Origin: Bog-473 sp963737745
GTDB lineage: Bacteria; Actinomycetota; Acidimicrobiia; Acidimicrobiales; RAAP-2
Direction of reading: 5' to 3'
Assembly: GCA_963737745.1 (NCBI GenBank)
Contig: CAVTTR010000013.1
Span: 50,531-114,530, forward strand
DNA length: 64,000 nt
Both the position numbers and the translations under genes were made by a program. Shown here one piece after another: positions 62,743 through 64,000 of this stretch. How positions within the stretch are numbered: the first letter of the stretch is position 1; every line of letters begins with the position of its first letter. The notes beneath the pieces were generated by a model that was given only the letters and a program-made list of their open reading frames with translations, did not search any database and had not been told where the DNA came from.

Positions 62743-63985
62743 GACTCATAGAGAGGGTCAACGGGGCTGTCAGTTGGGCCGTCCCGGTGGACTTCAATCG
62801 CGCCTCGACTCCGAACGTGAGCTCTCCGAGCTCGACGGTGTACCGCACTGTTGTCTTTCCGGAGACCGAACTGGCGAAGACGGGGACCTCTCCGAGGATT
62901 TCCTGGCTTGCCACCACCTCCATGATGCCAATGGGATCGGACTGGTCCATGCATGCGGACCACTCGAGCTCCATGGACAGCTCGTAGAACCCGGGACGGA
63001 GCGCCAGATACGGCCCGAAGAGGAGGTAGCCGAGACTCCCCTTCTCGAGCCGGACGCCGTCTCTCCCGTCGCTCAGCGCAACCGACGCGCCCTCGTTCGA
63101 ACGCATCCGCCCGACGCGCTCCTCCCAGTGCTCGGCGAAGATCGCACCAACAGAGCGCTCTAAGGCCACGACGTCTGGCTCGGATACTTTGCGGGCCTCT
63201 GCCCACCACAGGAATGAGTCTTCGGGTCGGTTGGTGGCCAGCATCATGCGAGCAAGTACTTGGGGCGCGCCCGCCACGGTCCCGGGCGGCTCAAGGTCCA
63301 TGAGCTTTCCCGAGTTCCGACAGAGCCATATTCCTTTCATTGTCACGACCTCGAACCCGGCGGCGGCCAGCAGGACGGAGGCGTCATGAGGCGTGAGCTC
63401 TACCGTGTGCTCGCCCATGGTCCAGTGGTAGGAGGCTGTGATGTCACGGTTCGGGCTGTCGACCACCAGCCAACCCCCGTCCCGCAGCACCCGGTTTGAT
63501 TCGACGAAGAAGGCAACCACCTGCTCCGGCCAGAGGTGTTCGATGTTCTGGCCGGAGAAGACCAGATCGACGCTGCTCGACTCGACCGAGGCCACACCGT
63601 CGGGACCGGCGAGGTCAGCGGCCACCCACTCCACATTTCCCGGCAATTCGGAAGGCCGGTCGACGAATGCTTCGACGCCGATATGACGCTCGACCTCGCC
63701 GTAGGCCTGTGCGAACCACTCGAAGTACCAGTTCCCGCTCGCTCCAACGCTGAGGACCGTACGTGCCCCCGATGGCATGGCGGCCAAGCAGAACGACCTC
63801 GCCTGATGGAGGGCTTCCAAGTAGTCGCTGAACACCGGCGAGAGCTCGGAGCTGGCCGCGCCAGAAATCTGGGAGTCAAGGGCAGGCGGACCGAGCCATC
63901 GGCCAGCGCGGCGGGCTAACCCCCGAAAGGCACGGCGACCCCGGGCGAGAAGTTCGCGCGTTCCTTGGGCGCCCACCCTGATCAA
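62687..63985 (-). CDS. SAM-dependent methyltransferase with C-terminal beta-rich domain (start possibly outside window)
   Basis: At least 432 residues; the frame stays open to the right edge, so TTG 63985 may not be the true start. After a basic N-terminus, residues about 70-230 form a class I methyltransferase: RTVLSVGASGNWYFEWFAQAY (motif I, variant), GVEAFVDRPSELPGNVEWVAADL, VDLVFSGQNIEHLWPEQVVAFFVESNRVLRDGGWLVVDSPNR. Residues 300-415 look like a beta-sandwich (LLFGPYLALRPGFYELSMELEW, SGKTTVRYTVELGEL) resembling carbohydrate-binding domains of surface-polysaccharide enzymes. A role in glycan or polysaccharide methylation is a guess. Confidence 0.7.
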   Translation of the reverse strand: MIRVGAQGTRELLARGRRAFRGLARRAGRWLGPPALDSQISGAASSELSPVFSDYLEALHQARSFCLAAMPSGARTVLSVGASGNWYFEWFAQAYGEVERHIGVEAFVDRPSELPGNVEWVAADLAGPDGVASVESSSVDLVFSGQNIEHLWPEQVVAFFVESNRVLRDGGWLVVDSPNRDITASYHWTMGEHTVELTPHDASVLLAAAGFEVVTMKGIWLCRNSGKLMDLEPPGTVAGAPQVLARMMLATNRPEDSFLWWAEARKVSEPDVVALERSVGAIFAEHWEERVGRMRSNEGASVALSDGRDGVRLEKGSLGYLLFGPYLALRPGFYELSMELEWSACMDQSDPIGIMEVVASQEILGEVPVFASSVSGKTTVRYTVELGELTFGVEARLKSTGTAQLTAPLTLSMSPNPFRSPEVRSGAVARVR

Positions 63986-64000
63986 GCTACAGGGAGGCTT

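Overview
The window reads as chromosomal DNA of a high-GC actinobacterium, most likely from the class Acidimicrobiia. The reasons are F420-type oxidoreductases, an HspR-controlled dnaK-grpE-dnaJ-hspR-clpB operon, SOS, GlnR and Nur-like boxes of actinobacterial type, many leaderless genes, and a secreted protein built from GGYWLVASDGGIFTFGDA-type repeats that I associate with Acidimicrobiia. The class assignment is inference; no rRNA gene is present.

Layout. 1-7.4 kb: end of a membrane protein, a luciferase-like oxidoreductase, a PhyH dioxygenase, a DNA polymerase IV gene with an SOS box on its promoter, and a large nuclease/RNase H/helicase gene in three frames. 7.6-12.1 kb: a 4.35-kb segment with a broken LuxR-type ATPase regulator and a secreted protein, flanked by an intact tRNA-Gly(CCC) and a direct-repeat copy of its 3' part, as in a tRNA-integrated island. 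12.2-24.8 kb: an Fe-S/CCG reductase, hydrolase, aquaporin, cyclic-nucleotide-binding and TPR proteins, the amt-glnB pair behind a tandem GlnR box, gpmA, a sterol-desaturase-like hydroxylase and a secreted PF03640-type protein. 25.0-31.5 kb: the chaperone operon. 31.5-32.7 kb: the repeat protein. 32.8-45.6 kb: the purine cluster purA-D-B-C-S-Q and purL-F-M plus pyrE, split by three unrelated genes. 45.7-49.2 kb: a xylose/ribose-type ABC importer. 49.3-56 kb: serine hydrolase, DUF1028 protein, a divergent HxlR/MFS pair, cysteine dioxygenase plus rhodanese, and a second MFS pump. 56.4-64 kb: methionine aminopeptidase, globin, a shattered class B penicillin-binding protein, PPOX, thioesterase, a Ni/Co permease behind a Nur-like box, an acetyltransferase and a methyltransferase.

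Working links. The purine genes cover nearly all of de novo IMP synthesis plus the first AMP step. amt and glnB form an ammonium uptake and sensing pair. The chaperone operon encodes its own repressor. The three ABC genes make one importer, with a stable hairpin separating the binding protein from the membrane components.

Frameshifts. Six genes are interrupted by frameshifts while their active-site motifs survive. All lie in two zones, about 2.8-10.6 kb and 53.6-59.1 kb; the housekeeping genes between are intact. This looks more like local sequence error than decay, but only reads can settle it.
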